Source: a bacterium (lineage in GTDB: Bacteria > Elusimicrobiota > Elusimicrobia > Elusimicrobiales > UBA9959). From it: a stretch of 64,000 nucleotides of DNA. The notes below the pieces were generated by a model. It was not told the DNA's origin and did no database searches. It was given only the letters and a program-made list of their open reading frames with translations. Location of the stretch: assembly GCA_021811315.1 (NCBI GenBank), contig JAJZPF010000001.1, positions 62,001 through 126,000 on the forward strand, written 5' to 3'. Of the stretch, positions 18,313 through 27,441 are shown in pieces (positions within the stretch are counted from its first letter, which is position 1; every line of letters begins with the position of its first letter). The position numbers were made by a program, and so were the translations under genes.

Positions 18313-19443
18313 ATGAAAACACGATCCGAACTTAAAGCGGGGGCGGTCATCCTGGCGGCGCTGTTCATGGCGGGCATGATCCTCGTGGCCTCCGGGAACT
18401 GGGGCTCCCTGTTCAAGAAGAAGCAGACGCTGCGCATCCTGTTCACGGACGTGCAGGGTCTGAAGATGGAGGACCCCGTACAGGTGATGGGCATGGAGCT
18501 CGGAAAGGTAACGGGCATAGAAGTTACCCATTTCACGGACAAGGAGGGGCGCCGCGCGGCGGGGGTCGAGGTGACGGCAAGGGTAACCTACGCGGAAGCG
18601 TTCCCGAAGGACACCAGCGTAGCCGTGGACCGCTCGCTGACCGGCATTTCGATGCTCACGGTCACGCCCGGGCGCGCCCCGGAGAAATTATCGCCCGGAG
18701 AGAGAATAACGGGGGACAACCCGGTCCCGGTCACGGAACTGGCCAAAAAGGCCGGGAGCGTGGTCCGGCGCATCGATGATTTTATCGCCTCGCTGGCGGA
18801 TAAGGAAATGGCGGGCGCGGCGCATACCGCCGTTATAAACCTCAAAGAGACCAGCGCTCTGGCCAGATCGGTGATGGCCTCCCTCAACAGGTCTATTCCG
18901 GCCGCGGAGCAGGGCATCATCGACGGCGTAAAGAACCTGGAGCAGTTCTCGGGCTCGATGAACGCCACTATCGCGGGCAACAAGGAAAGCATAAACGACA
19001 CCGTGGTAAAGATCCATTCCGCCTCCGAGTCCCTGGCGCGGGCCGGCGGAGACCTGGAAAATTTCATAGTAAAGAACCGCGACCCGCTCGGCCGCACCAT
19101 CTCTAACGGCGAGAAAGCTTCCGCCAATATTAAATCGCTTACCCGCCAGGTCCGCTGGCAGCCCTGGATCCTGCTGAAAAAGCCGAGCAAAGCCGCCGAG
19201 CTGGAGCGCGGCGTTTATAACGCGGCGCTGGACTTCAGCGAAGGCGCCGATTCGCTTAACTCCTCGGTCAAGGAGCTAGTGTTCTTTATGGACACGGCCG
19301 GAGCCAAAACCGGCGGGGCCGCCGTCGATACGGTAAAATTCAACGCCCTGATCCAGCAGGTCCATGACAACCTGGTAAAATCCGTTGAGCTGGAGAACAA
19401 ATTATGGAAAGACCTGATGAAAAAGGGAGCTAAAGTCCAATAG
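18313..19443 (+). CDS. mlaD: MlaD/MCE-domain lipid-binding protein
   Basis: The 376-residue protein has one N-terminal transmembrane segment (about 8-26) and an MCE domain (about 38-125; GLKMEDPVQVMGMELGKVTGI and LTGISMLTVTPG). A long helical C-terminal part (about 130-375) could form the central needle or coiled coil seen in longer MCE proteins. It is the substrate-binding part of the MlaEFD complex in the periplasm. AGGAGA lies close before the ATG. No mlaC or mlaA homologue was recognised in the window. Confidence 0.92.
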   Translation: MKTRSELKAGAVILAALFMAGMILVASGNWGSLFKKKQTLRILFTDVQGLKMEDPVQVMGMELGKVTGIEVTHFTDKEGRRAAGVEVTARVTYAEAFPKDTSVAVDRSLTGISMLTVTPGRAPEKLSPGERITGDNPVPVTELAKKAGSVVRRIDDFIASLADKEMAGAAHTAVINLKETSALARSVMASLNRSIPAAEQGIIDGVKNLEQFSGSMNATIAGNKESINDTVVKIHSASESLARAGGDLENFIVKNRDPLGRTISNGEKASANIKSLTRQVRWQPWILLKKPSKAAELERGVYNAALDFSEGADSLNSSVKELVFFMDTAGAKTGGAAVDTVKFNALIQQVHDNLVKSVELENKLWKDLMKKGAKVQ

Positions 19444-19488
19444 CCGGCCCCCCTGTGATTACGGGAAAATAGCTGGTACACTATAGGT

Positions 19489-20004
19489 ATGAGACACCTG
19501 ATCCTGGCTGCTCTCTTCGTACCTTTCTCTTTCGCTTACGGATCGCTGCCGGCGCAGCGCGTCTGCCGTCTGCGGATGTTCAATACCCATACCCTGGAGC
19601 GCATCGACGTGGTCTACAGCCGGGACGGCGTCTACGACCGGGAGGCGCTGGCGAAGCTGGACCTGTTCCTGCGCGACTGGCGTGAGGGTAAGGTCAAACA
19701 TTACGACCCGCGGCTCTTCGACCTGCTCACCGAACTCGCCGACAAAGCAGGGCGGCCGGAGGGCGAGATAAATATCATCTGCGGCTACCGTACCCCGAAG
19801 ACCAATAAACAGCTCCGGAGCCGCAGTTCGGGGGTAGGCGGCAACAGCCTGCATATGAAGGCCGAGGCCATGGATATCCGCCTGCCGGGCGTGAGCACCG
19901 CCCGCCTTCGCGACACCGCCCTCGCCCTCAAACGCGGCGGCGTCGGCTACTATCCCGGCTCCGATTTCGTCCACGTGGACATCGGCCGCGTGCGCCGCTG
20001 GTAA
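19489..20004 (+). CDS. DUF882/YcbK-type peptidase M15 murein hydrolase
   Basis: The 171-residue protein has a signal peptide (residues 1-17) and the DUF882/M15A signature: CGYRTPKTN, then SLHMKAEAMDI (zinc ligands His and Asp) and FVHVDIGRVRRW (His). It resembles E. coli MepK (YcbK), an endopeptidase that cuts 3-3 crosslinks in peptidoglycan. The window also encodes an L,D-transpeptidase, which makes such crosslinks. A TACACTATA box lies only a few bases before the ATG, so the gene may have a very short leader. Confidence 0.88.
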   Translation: MRHLILAALFVPFSFAYGSLPAQRVCRLRMFNTHTLERIDVVYSRDGVYDREALAKLDLFLRDWREGKVKHYDPRLFDLLTELADKAGRPEGEINIICGYRTPKTNKQLRSRSSGVGGNSLHMKAEAMDIRLPGVSTARLRDTALALKRGGVGYYPGSDFVHVDIGRVRRW

Positions 20005-20031
20005 TTTTGTTTACTATCCAGGAAGAAAAGA

Positions 20032-20398
20032 ATGAAACTTACATTTGGGACAAAAGATCAAGTTAAGTTTGAAAATGAAGACAGCTATTATTTTACTTTG
20101 GGATTTTTGGCAAAATCAAATTGTACCGAACTTAGATTAGAGCACAACGAGAATCAAGGTGCTTGGGGGAGTGAGGTGCGAATTCATTGGGGATATTGTA
20201 AATTACCCAGCTCCACTTAAAGACGCATTTACAGCTGGCGTTGGGAGGGTTTTAAAAAGAGTAAACTGTAATGAATATGTTCAGCATATCCATGATAAAC
20301 ACAAATTTGTTTACGGGAAGCTTCAAGACGTTGCTGCTATTCGGCGAACCGTTCCCGCAGAACACTTAGCGTCATTCAAGAGAGGGCTTGCTTCCTAA
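20032..20398 (+). pseudogene. Small AT-rich gene split by a probable frameshift
   Basis: The first part (ATG at 20032, AGGAAG before it) reads 62 codons to a stop at 20218-20220. The second part, one frame over, continues with VRCEFIGDIVNYPAPL and ends at 20398. Removing one G from the G5 run at about 20165-20169 joins the two into a protein of about 121 residues. I do not recognise the family. Base composition matches the adjacent restriction island. It may be a true decay product, an assembly error or two small genes. Confidence 0.55.
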
Positions 20399-21151
20399 TT
20401 ATGTAAATAAGTGATTAAACTTATTGACGTTTGACTGTCTTAATCTGTCTGCAAATTCATTTACATAGAACAGATCTGGTGAAAATCTTTGAGCCCTAAC
20501 ACGTATTTCGAAATCCGGATTCTTTATATTAATTTTAAATAAAACTAATCCGGTACCAAACAACATGCATAATGCCTCCAACCGGCTTTTATCTTCCTCG
20601 GTTATAGTGCTGGGCATTACGATGTATGTTTTTGTCGAAAACAAACGATAAGCCATTGCCTGACCAAATGCGACAACCGACTCAGCTGCGTCAGTTTTTA
20701 TTTCAGCAGAGACAATTTCTGGCTGAAATTTAATTAAATTTGATGCTATCGGCTTATACACCCCAACAACATCAGGCGTGCCCCACTTTTTTTGAAACAC
20801 AGCCCCCCCGATTGCAATAACATCCGTAACCTCGTCAAGCTCAGTCTTTAGCCATTCCGCAAAAGGCTCATAAAAATCACTTTCCGATATCTTTGAAGCA
20901 GGAGTTTCTGTTTGCGCCACATTGTCTTGACTCACAGCCATTGGCATAAACAAACCTCGGCTAGGTTTTGTTATCTCTTTCGGGAACTGATCTTGAAGAT
21001 TCCACACGCAACCATTTATTGTGTTCGAGGATGTTTCTGGGTTGGATTTTAAAATACTACTTACAATCTCACCATACCGAATTCCACCAGGAGATCTCGC
21101 TATAAGTTCACGAGCCATGGTTTTGATTTCTTTGGTGTTGAGCTTGGCCAT
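20399..21151 (-). CDS. Winged-helix PD-(D/E)XK nuclease, probable restriction enzyme
   Basis: The 250-residue protein has an N-terminal winged-helix segment of HARE-HTH type (about 8-65) and a PD-(D/E)XK nuclease core. That core shows P126-D127 in WGTPDVVG, E150-x-K152 in SAEIKTD and a downstream Q164 in AFGQAMAYR. It is the last gene of the methyltransferase-HNH-nuclease operon and probably the DNA-cutting subunit for one of the two methylation specificities. Low GC separates it from the genes on either side of the island. Confidence 0.78.
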   Translation of the reverse strand: MAKLNTKEIKTMARELIARSPGGIRYGEIVSSILKSNPETSSNTINGCVWNLQDQFPKEITKPSRGLFMPMAVSQDNVAQTETPASKISESDFYEPFAEWLKTELDEVTDVIAIGGAVFQKKWGTPDVVGVYKPIASNLIKFQPEIVSAEIKTDAAESVVAFGQAMAYRLFSTKTYIVMPSTITEEDKSRLEALCMLFGTGLVLFKINIKNPDFEIRVRAQRFSPDLFYVNEFADRLRQSNVNKFNHLFT

Positions 21152-21189
21152 ACTTTCCCCCTGCCCAGATCGGAAACAACAACCGGTAC

Positions 21190-22365
21190 TTACTTCTTAG
21201 AGATTTGTTGACGGAGTGAGTCAAAAGAGATTAAAAACGGCAGACTCCATGAATACCCTACATTAACGACATTAACAAGAGATTCTTTCCGATAGAAATA
21301 CTGATGCCTCTTTAGAGAGTTCTCTATAGAAATAGATTTAGAAATCAAGCAAATTTTCTGATATTCCCTGTCCACAACATGAGTATCCCCGCCTGGGTGC
21401 GCTTTGGATAAATGCTGCGATGCTGTCAATTTAATTAGGTTTTCTGGATAAGGGCGCAGCTCCGGGAACTCATTTCGCGGGAAGATATGATGGATATGGT
21501 CAGCGGGACCTTTCCCTAAAGAATCAGGCACTTCACTAGTGGCATGCATATCATTTACTTGATTTTTCAACCTTTGATCTGCGTACGCCCCAGATGACTC
21601 CGCAGGGGCCTCCTCTGCTGCCGACGCCCGAGTGACACTCTTTTCCTTATCCTTGTCTCTAAAATTGATTCGATTGTACATCAAATCTTGGTAATAGAAT
21701 GGGTGCTTAGACATCCGCCCAGCTTCTGTCCCCGGCATGCATTTATCGACCGCAAGAATATTAATTATTTTAGGGAAAATCCGGTTAACCTCTGTTGTAC
21801 CATTAATCTTTGTGTTCCCAATTATTAGTTTTTGGAATTTATTTTTAAATTCCAAAAACTCACTTGGTCCCAATGCCCCTTTCCTGTATAAATCCTCATA
21901 GTGTGCTATATCCGCATAGAACTCACTATCTCTCATGACTTTCTCTAGATATAGGCTTAGGAAATTAAAAGCATTCCGGGAATTACTTGCGATATACTGT
22001 AAAACCTCTTTATTATGAATAATAAATTTAGCTGAACGCCCAGAGTTATCAACAGATAATATCTTTGCATACTCCAGAGCTTTGATTGGCTGGCCAATAA
22101 ATTTATCATACTCGTGAACTGCTGTTTCATCTTTTGGGACAGGCTTAGAAAAGACCTGTTGGACAAGTTTCATGAAATACTGAGAATTCCAAATATCCTT
22201 TATGGTGAACTCAGAAGAGGCCTCGCCTAAAGTAAAAACAAGTACACAGTCAGCGATAAAGGAAAGCACATCCGGGGTAACTTTCTGATCCATAAATCTA
22301 GCATTGCCAGTTTTACGAATATCGAAGTCGTAGCTATCTAAGTGCTTCCGGATCTTTTCAATCAT
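21190..22365 (-). CDS. HNH endonuclease, probable restriction enzyme
   Basis: The start is ATG at 22365, overlapping the methyltransferase stop by 8 bases. The 391-residue protein has an alpha-helical N-terminal part without clear homology. Its HNH nuclease motif lies at residues 289-323 (DHIHHIFPRN, PENLIKL, QHLSKAHPGG), with the metal- and phosphate-binding His and Asn residues present. The region at about 240-275 is low-complexity and could be a linker. Co-transcription with a methyltransferase supports a restriction role. The pairing with the cytosine-C5 half of the fused methyltransferase is a guess. Confidence 0.8.
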   Translation of the reverse strand: MIEKIRKHLDSYDFDIRKTGNARFMDQKVTPDVLSFIADCVLVFTLGEASSEFTIKDIWNSQYFMKLVQQVFSKPVPKDETAVHEYDKFIGQPIKALEYAKILSVDNSGRSAKFIIHNKEVLQYIASNSRNAFNFLSLYLEKVMRDSEFYADIAHYEDLYRKGALGPSEFLEFKNKFQKLIIGNTKINGTTEVNRIFPKIINILAVDKCMPGTEAGRMSKHPFYYQDLMYNRINFRDKDKEKSVTRASAAEEAPAESSGAYADQRLKNQVNDMHATSEVPDSLGKGPADHIHHIFPRNEFPELRPYPENLIKLTASQHLSKAHPGGDTHVVDREYQKICLISKSISIENSLKRHQYFYRKESLVNVVNVGYSWSLPFLISFDSLRQQISKK

Positions 22366-25021
22366 GTTTCGCCCCAAAGGCTTCTACCAATAACTGCGTG
22401 CCAGAACCCTTATTAGCAAAGTCTTCTTTTTTTATTCCAAAAAAGAAAACAGAATTGCTATCAATATTTAACGATCGAGTGCCATGGTTGCGGGCGATTG
22501 CATAGAACTTGATGAATTCAGACGTCCCATAGTACTCTAAATCGTTTTTCGTTATAGGTCTGGTCCCATTTTTAAGGGTAAGAATGGCTACAGAACCATC
22601 CGTAATGGAGTTTTTTGGTAAAAAGCAGGCCCGGGGATTATAGGTCAAGTTTGGGACAAGAACCGCTGAGGGATGGTTGCAGTATTTCCAAACCCCCAAT
22701 TGTACTGCCTCATCGACAAAACAATCGTAACCGTCTATCTCAAGTATCTTGTTAGAGGCAATATTGCGCGATTTCAATACACGTATTTTTCCTTTGGGCT
22801 TAGTAATCTTCTTAGTAATTTGCCTATCCCTAAATGCTTTAAAGATATCTAATTTTAGGTTTCGCGCAACCCCGTCAAAATACTCATTCCGGTAAATTAA
22901 CCAGTATGGGAAATCTTCCGGAAAAATGTAAGACTGTTTTTTATGGGAAATTCCATTTATAATATTCGACTCTATCTTTACCAGGTTATTAGCAGGTGTT
23001 TTATTTGTATGCAAGATAAAACTGATAGTCTCAATTTTTACACCCTTAAATCCATCTTCGCCATAATCATTTATTTTTTGAAACTGGAATTTACTAAGCA
23101 ATCCTCTAGTTTTCCCAAACTCCGGCGCATTAAGCAGACTTTTCGGGACAATGAGTGACACGCATGCGCCTAAAGTCAAAGACTTTTCGATAAAATATGC
23201 AAAAATATTTTTTGTGTCAGTATTAATGACATTTTGGCGATATTTCGCCAACAAGAGATCATTAGTTATTTTTTTAAACGGCGGATTTCCAACCACAATG
23301 TCGTATTTAGTGGTGAATTTATGCAGAAGGAAATCCGCATGTATAAAATTTATCTTAATATTTTCCGGGATCGCGAAGTTTTTTAATAGAAGCTTAAGTG
23401 TTTTTAGCGAGTTTCCATCTACATCGACAACATCAATAACTACTTCAGGAACCGATTTATATTTCTCTATCAAGAGCGGCAGAAAATTACCCACTCCAAT
23501 CGAGGGCTCCAAAACCCGCAAGGTTTTAAACCTTTTCGCCGCGGGGAGATCTTTCACAACTGAATAGCATATATCCTGACCCGTATAGTACGCAGCGTTT
23601 TCATTCCTTAAAGTATTAGAAAATTCCGCAATCTTCGACAGGACGGAGTGCGAGTATTTGCCAGCATTTTCGGCAATGAATTCATTCAGACTTACAACAT
23701 CGTTAATTGCATTCTCCCTAATTACCTGCGCTATACTTTGCCCGGTGAAATCACGGCCAAACAAATAATTTTTAATTTTCAGCGCCATCTGCTGAAAAAT
23801 CACCGTCGGAACAGCCTCTCCTAATGAGTGTCGGATATTCATTTCCGCTTTCGAAAGAAACTTCTTTTTATCCGCTATAGGCAAAGAATTAAGAATTGTC
23901 GTTGGAATACTAGTCCATCGGAATGATTCCGGGACTGACATCATCAACATCACCTCACGAACACTAAAAACCCTATTATCCGTGGGGTGGACAGTGTTCT
24001 GGCTCGATAAAATGTCATTTCGCGTATGTATGCACGGGGAGACCTTGTTCCAACTCTGCCTGGTGTATTTATCCCCATTTTTATTTGCATTACAGACTAA
24101 TTCTCCATTTACAATCTTATGCGGAATCTTTTTGGGATCCTTATTATCAAAAGCTGACTGAGCCTCTTTTATATCCTTTATCCACTCCAGCATAGCCGGG
24201 TTATATTTTTTAAAATTATGGTAAACATCTTTCTCCCAGATATCCCCCATATTCTTTAGTGAAGGCAGATGACCTATTATTTCCCTTAGTGTTCTTTCTT
24301 TTCTTCGTTCCGGAAAAAAATCAAAAGGGGTGACATCTTTCAAGTCCTTGCGAGCGCCTATCACTACAGTTCGCGTTCTGCTTGAGGGGCAGCCGAATTC
24401 TTTAAAATTTATCACATCACTATATATGTTGTAGTGTCCCGCTAGATTCGATTCTATTGCATCCTTTATCTTTTTGGTTGCCCCATCCACATCTGTGCAT
24501 GTAGTATTCAAAAATGCGCGCACATTTTCAAAAATAAAGAATCTCGGTTTAATTGATTTTACAAGCAAAACAGACTCGACAACCAGCGAGTTCCTTTGCA
24601 ATTCATTCCCTTTTTTATGATTTGCGACAGACATGCCCTGGCAGGGCGGGGTCGCAATAAGGACGTCAAGAGCCCCCTCACTTTTTAACCCCCACTTCTT
24701 TAATTCAGCAAAAATTTTAGATTTTGTTTCAGGCTTAGAGATATCATCGGATATATATCCGGTCTCATGCCGACATTTTTCATTATACTTCTGTATTTCA
24801 AGCCTTTTTTTTAATATTTCGACTGTAGCGACACAATCATATCCCTCGAGTTTAAATCCATAACACCCAATGCCTGCTCCACTAAACAAGCTTAAATAGG
24901 TAAGTTTTTTGTCGGATTTCCCACTCATACTTATATTATACTTTGTTTGTAAATTCATTTTCTTCTCATAAACATTTAGCAGCTCCGGCTGATAGAGGTT
25001 AGGCTCATTCTTATCTATCAT
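22358..25021 (-). CDS. Bifunctional DNA methyltransferase: cytosine-C5 domain fused to adenine-N6 domain
   Basis: ATG at 25021 is preferred to the upstream alternative start at 25042. The 887-residue chain has a full m5C methyltransferase (about 40-425). Visible motifs are FSGAG (46-50), the PPC loop with catalytic C127, ENV (165-167), SRTRTVVIGA and the SLGEAVP motif X-like segment (399-405). A second methyltransferase of the Eco57I/TaqI gamma type follows (about 465-700). It has EPSIGVGNF (505-513) and catalytic NPPF (579-582), then a TaqI-like target-recognition region to the end. Both active sites look intact. It should modify DNA at two kinds of base and protect against the two downstream nucleases. 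Confidence 0.9.
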   Translation of the reverse strand: MIDKNEPNLYQPELLNVYEKKMNLQTKYNISMSGKSDKKLTYLSLFSGAGIGCYGFKLEGYDCVATVEILKKRLEIQKYNEKCRHETGYISDDISKPETKSKIFAELKKWGLKSEGALDVLIATPPCQGMSVANHKKGNELQRNSLVVESVLLVKSIKPRFFIFENVRAFLNTTCTDVDGATKKIKDAIESNLAGHYNIYSDVINFKEFGCPSSRTRTVVIGARKDLKDVTPFDFFPERRKERTLREIIGHLPSLKNMGDIWEKDVYHNFKKYNPAMLEWIKDIKEAQSAFDNKDPKKIPHKIVNGELVCNANKNGDKYTRQSWNKVSPCIHTRNDILSSQNTVHPTDNRVFSVREVMLMMSVPESFRWTSIPTTILNSLPIADKKKFLSKAEMNIRHSLGEAVPTVIFQQMALKIKNYLFGRDFTGQSIAQVIRENAINDVVSLNEFIAENAGKYSHSVLSKIAEFSNTLRNENAAYYTGQDICYSVVKDLPAAKRFKTLRVLEPSIGVGNFLPLLIEKYKSVPEVVIDVVDVDGNSLKTLKLLLKNFAIPENIKINFIHADFLLHKFTTKYDIVVGNPPFKKITNDLLLAKYRQNVINTDTKNIFAYFIEKSLTLGACVSLIVPKSLLNAPEFGKTRGLLSKFQFQKINDYGEDGFKGVKIETISFILHTNKTPANNLVKIESNIINGISHKKQSYIFPEDFPYWLIYRNEYFDGVARNLKLDIFKAFRDRQITKKITKPKGKIRVLKSRNIASNKILEIDGYDCFVDEAVQLGVWKYCNHPSAVLVPNLTYNPRACFLPKNSITDGSVAILTLKNGTRPITKNDLEYYGTSEFIKFYAIARNHGTRSLNIDSNSVFFFGIKKEDFANKGSGTQLLVEAFGAKHD

Positions 25022-25066
25022 ATTGCCCCCAAAATGCCCCACTTATTTTCCCATAGTGTAGCAGGC

Positions 25067-25092
25067 CAACCCGACAAGGGCTTGTCGGGTTG
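25067..25092. repeat. 26-bp near-perfect palindrome at the restriction island edge
   Basis: Two 12-base arms (CAACCCGACAAG and its complement) are separated by GG. It lies between the end of the L,D-transpeptidase gene and the start of the methyltransferase gene. There is no clear T tract on the minus strand. It could be a terminator for the transpeptidase operon, an operator of the restriction operon or an integration scar. Confidence 0.75.
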
Positions 25093-25175
25093 TAAAAATG
25101 CTTTTAGTGGATATTTAAAGTATTAGGTTAATTGTCCGGAACCTACCCGAACAATCTTATTTACTTGTTAACATT

Positions 25176-26840
25176 TTACCGCGCCGCCAACCTCGCCCTC
25201 TCCTCAAAAGCCTTTCCTTCGGCCGCGTCGCGGCCGTAGATATCCTCAAAAAAACGCACTTCGCCCCCCTCCTTGACCGCCGCCGTCCCGTACTGGAGCA
25301 GCACGCTGACGGGGTCGGAGAGTTTTACCGTGACCGTTTCGGTTCCCTCCATTGCCGCCCGGATGCTCGCTGGCGTCCAGCCCGGCTCGTCGCGCAGCAC
25401 CCAGGCCGCCAGCGCGAGGGGATCTTCCACCCGGATGCAGCCGTGGCTCAGGTCCCGCTCCGATTCCCAGAAGCCCCTCCTTGAGGGCGTGCCGTGAAGG
25501 TAGACGCTGTGGGAGTTGGGCATAAAGAACTTCACCAGGCCGAGCGAATTATGGGGGCCCGGCCTTTGCCTGAGATACAGCTTGCCGTCCCTGAGCCGGG
25601 ACAGGACCTCCGCGCTGACCGCCCCGGTGCTGACTATGGCGTCCCTGCCGTCGATCACATCGATGTCGTTTTCCGCCAGGTAGGCGGCGTTCTTTTCCAA
25701 CTTCGGAACCAGCTCCGCAAGCTGGATGCTCATGGGCACGGTCCACGGAGGACGGAATACCACCTCGGTCAGCTGGCTTGCGAAGACCGGGGTTTCATGC
25801 TCGAAAGCCATGCCGACCACCACTTTCTGCGACGGCGCATTGCCGGCGTAAAGGCGGAATTCCGGGATATTGACGAGGATGGGGGGCCTGGAGAACCGGT
25901 GAGGCAGCCAGCGCCACCGCTCAAGAGTAAGCTGAAGCTGGCGCAGGCGCCGGGCCAGCGGCGTATTGAGCTGGACAAGGGTCTGGGCGCCGAGAAAACC
26001 GTCGGGCGGCAGCCCGTGGCGGCGTTGAAAACGCTTCACGGCTTTCGCAAGAGCCCCCGTATAGCGTCTCGGGCTGGAAGCGGCGCGGCGCGGAAGGTCG
26101 CCCACCAGCTTAAGCAGCCGCGTAAGCCGGGGTATGCCCGGATAGGGGTCCCCGGGCCTGACCGGGGTCGCGGGAGCAGGAAGCTGTTCCCCGTCATCCC
26201 GGAGTGCCAGCTCCTTATAGAGCTGCACGGCTTTTACAAGCCTGCGGTAGGAGGGAAAAGCCGGTTCTACGGACCGGAAAGCCGCCTCTACGTCGGCGGC
26301 GGACAGGACCCGTTTCCGGAGGAAATCAGAGGGGCCGCGGATATCCGGCTCAAGTTCAAAAGTGGAATGAAAAGGCTGCGGATTGATGCGGCCCAGCCGC
26401 AGGTCAAGGATATAGCGCATCGCGCAGACGGTCAGGGCCAGGTCGAAACGGAGAAGCTCGGAGTCCGAGGCGTCGCCTGAACTTCCCAGTTCCGCGAGGC
26501 GTCCGGCCCATAAGGGACTGTCGTAATCCTGGGCCAGCAGGCCTTCATTGTCGGCCGCCTGCAGCCGTTTGATCACGGCGCGGGCCTTCGCGGTCGGCCT
26601 GGACTTCAGCACCCAGGTCAGCGCGTAGCCCGCGGAATTGTAAAAATCCCCGATCTCTTCCCGGTACTCGCCGAACTCAGGCCGCTGAAGAACGGCCAGG
26701 CTCCCCGAGGCCACGAGACCGCGCAGTTCGCTTTCCCCTGACGCGGAAAGGCGCTGCGGCTCCGCGGGAGGCTCTTCTTGCGCTGCGGAAGCATGGGAAA
26801 ACAGGAGGGCAAGCAGCACCGCGCAAAGAGCTTTCGCCAT
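25176..26840 (-). CDS. YcbB/LdtD-type L,D-transpeptidase
   Basis: The 554-residue protein has a signal peptide (1-19), a YcbB-type scaffold domain (about 50-230), a peptidoglycan-binding domain (about 255-290; AVKRFQRRHGLPPDGFLGAQTL) and a YkuD catalytic domain. The catalytic motif is SHGCIRVEDP with nucleophile C468, preceded by the conserved LHGTPSR. These periplasmic enzymes make 3-3 peptidoglycan crosslinks or attach proteins to the wall. It ends a five-gene minus-strand run of outer-membrane and secreted proteins, starting one base after the preceding gene. Confidence 0.92.
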   Translation of the reverse strand: MAKALCAVLLALLFSHASAAQEEPPAEPQRLSASGESELRGLVASGSLAVLQRPEFGEYREEIGDFYNSAGYALTWVLKSRPTAKARAVIKRLQAADNEGLLAQDYDSPLWAGRLAELGSSGDASDSELLRFDLALTVCAMRYILDLRLGRINPQPFHSTFELEPDIRGPSDFLRKRVLSAADVEAAFRSVEPAFPSYRRLVKAVQLYKELALRDDGEQLPAPATPVRPGDPYPGIPRLTRLLKLVGDLPRRAASSPRRYTGALAKAVKRFQRRHGLPPDGFLGAQTLVQLNTPLARRLRQLQLTLERWRWLPHRFSRPPILVNIPEFRLYAGNAPSQKVVVGMAFEHETPVFASQLTEVVFRPPWTVPMSIQLAELVPKLEKNAAYLAENDIDVIDGRDAIVSTGAVSAEVLSRLRDGKLYLRQRPGPHNSLGLVKFFMPNSHSVYLHGTPSRRGFWESERDLSHGCIRVEDPLALAAWVLRDEPGWTPASIRAAMEGTETVTVKLSDPVSVLLQYGTAAVKEGGEVRFFEDIYGRDAAEGKAFEERARLAAR

Positions 26841-26841
26841 A

Positions 26842-27408
26842 TTACCGCCTCATAAAAGATTTCATGCGTTCCATCCAGGTTTTTTTCGGCTCCCCCGTTT
26901 TCGCGTCCTTCCCGGATTTTTCCGCCTTCCCCTGTTCCTTGATCTTTTCGACTTCGCTCTCTTTAGCCCTGTCGCCCTTTTCATCCTTGCGGACCTCTGC
27001 CGATATCTTTTGGACCCTGCTTATGACCGGGCCGAGCTTCAGACCGAGGTCTTTAGCTATCACGCCCCAGCCCATGACCGGCGGCCCCTGGCGCATGGAG
27101 ACTATTTTATACAGGTCTTCGTCCTTGATAATGCGGTGCAGGTCCTGGGCCAGGCTCAGCGCTATGGCTATTTCTCCGTAGCCCAGCTTCTTGAAGCGCA
27201 GCCCCATTATGAGGCCGTCGCTCACCCCGAACTGCGCCTTTATCATGTCGGCCACGCGCTGCTGCCCTTCGGAATGGTTTTTATCCAGCTCGGCGGCAAT
27301 GGCCTCCAATTTCTTTTCTTCCCCGGATATTCCCCCGGCCAAGGCCGGCAGCGCCGCGGCGCACAGGAAAAGACCGGTGAACATCAGGCTGAATTTAATA
27401 TTTTTCAT
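26842..27408 (-). CDS. Small secreted basic protein, copy 1
   Basis: The 188-residue protein has a signal peptide (to about residue 24). Its conserved core reads KKLGYGEIAIAL, MRQGPPVMGWG and IAKDLGLKLGPV, followed by a charged Lys/Glu tail and a basic C-terminus. A close paralogue lies at 28380-28928. No known catalytic motif is visible. Placement between an outer-membrane barrel and an L,D-transpeptidase suggests a periplasmic accessory role. Confidence 0.82.
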   Translation of the reverse strand: MKNIKFSLMFTGLFLCAAALPALAGGISGEEKKLEAIAAELDKNHSEGQQRVADMIKAQFGVSDGLIMGLRFKKLGYGEIAIALSLAQDLHRIIKDEDLYKIVSMRQGPPVMGWGVIAKDLGLKLGPVISRVQKISAEVRKDEKGDRAKESEVEKIKEQGKAEKSGKDAKTGEPKKTWMERMKSFMRR

Positions 27409-27441
27409 AACTTTTCCTTTTCCCCCGTCTCTAAAATGACG

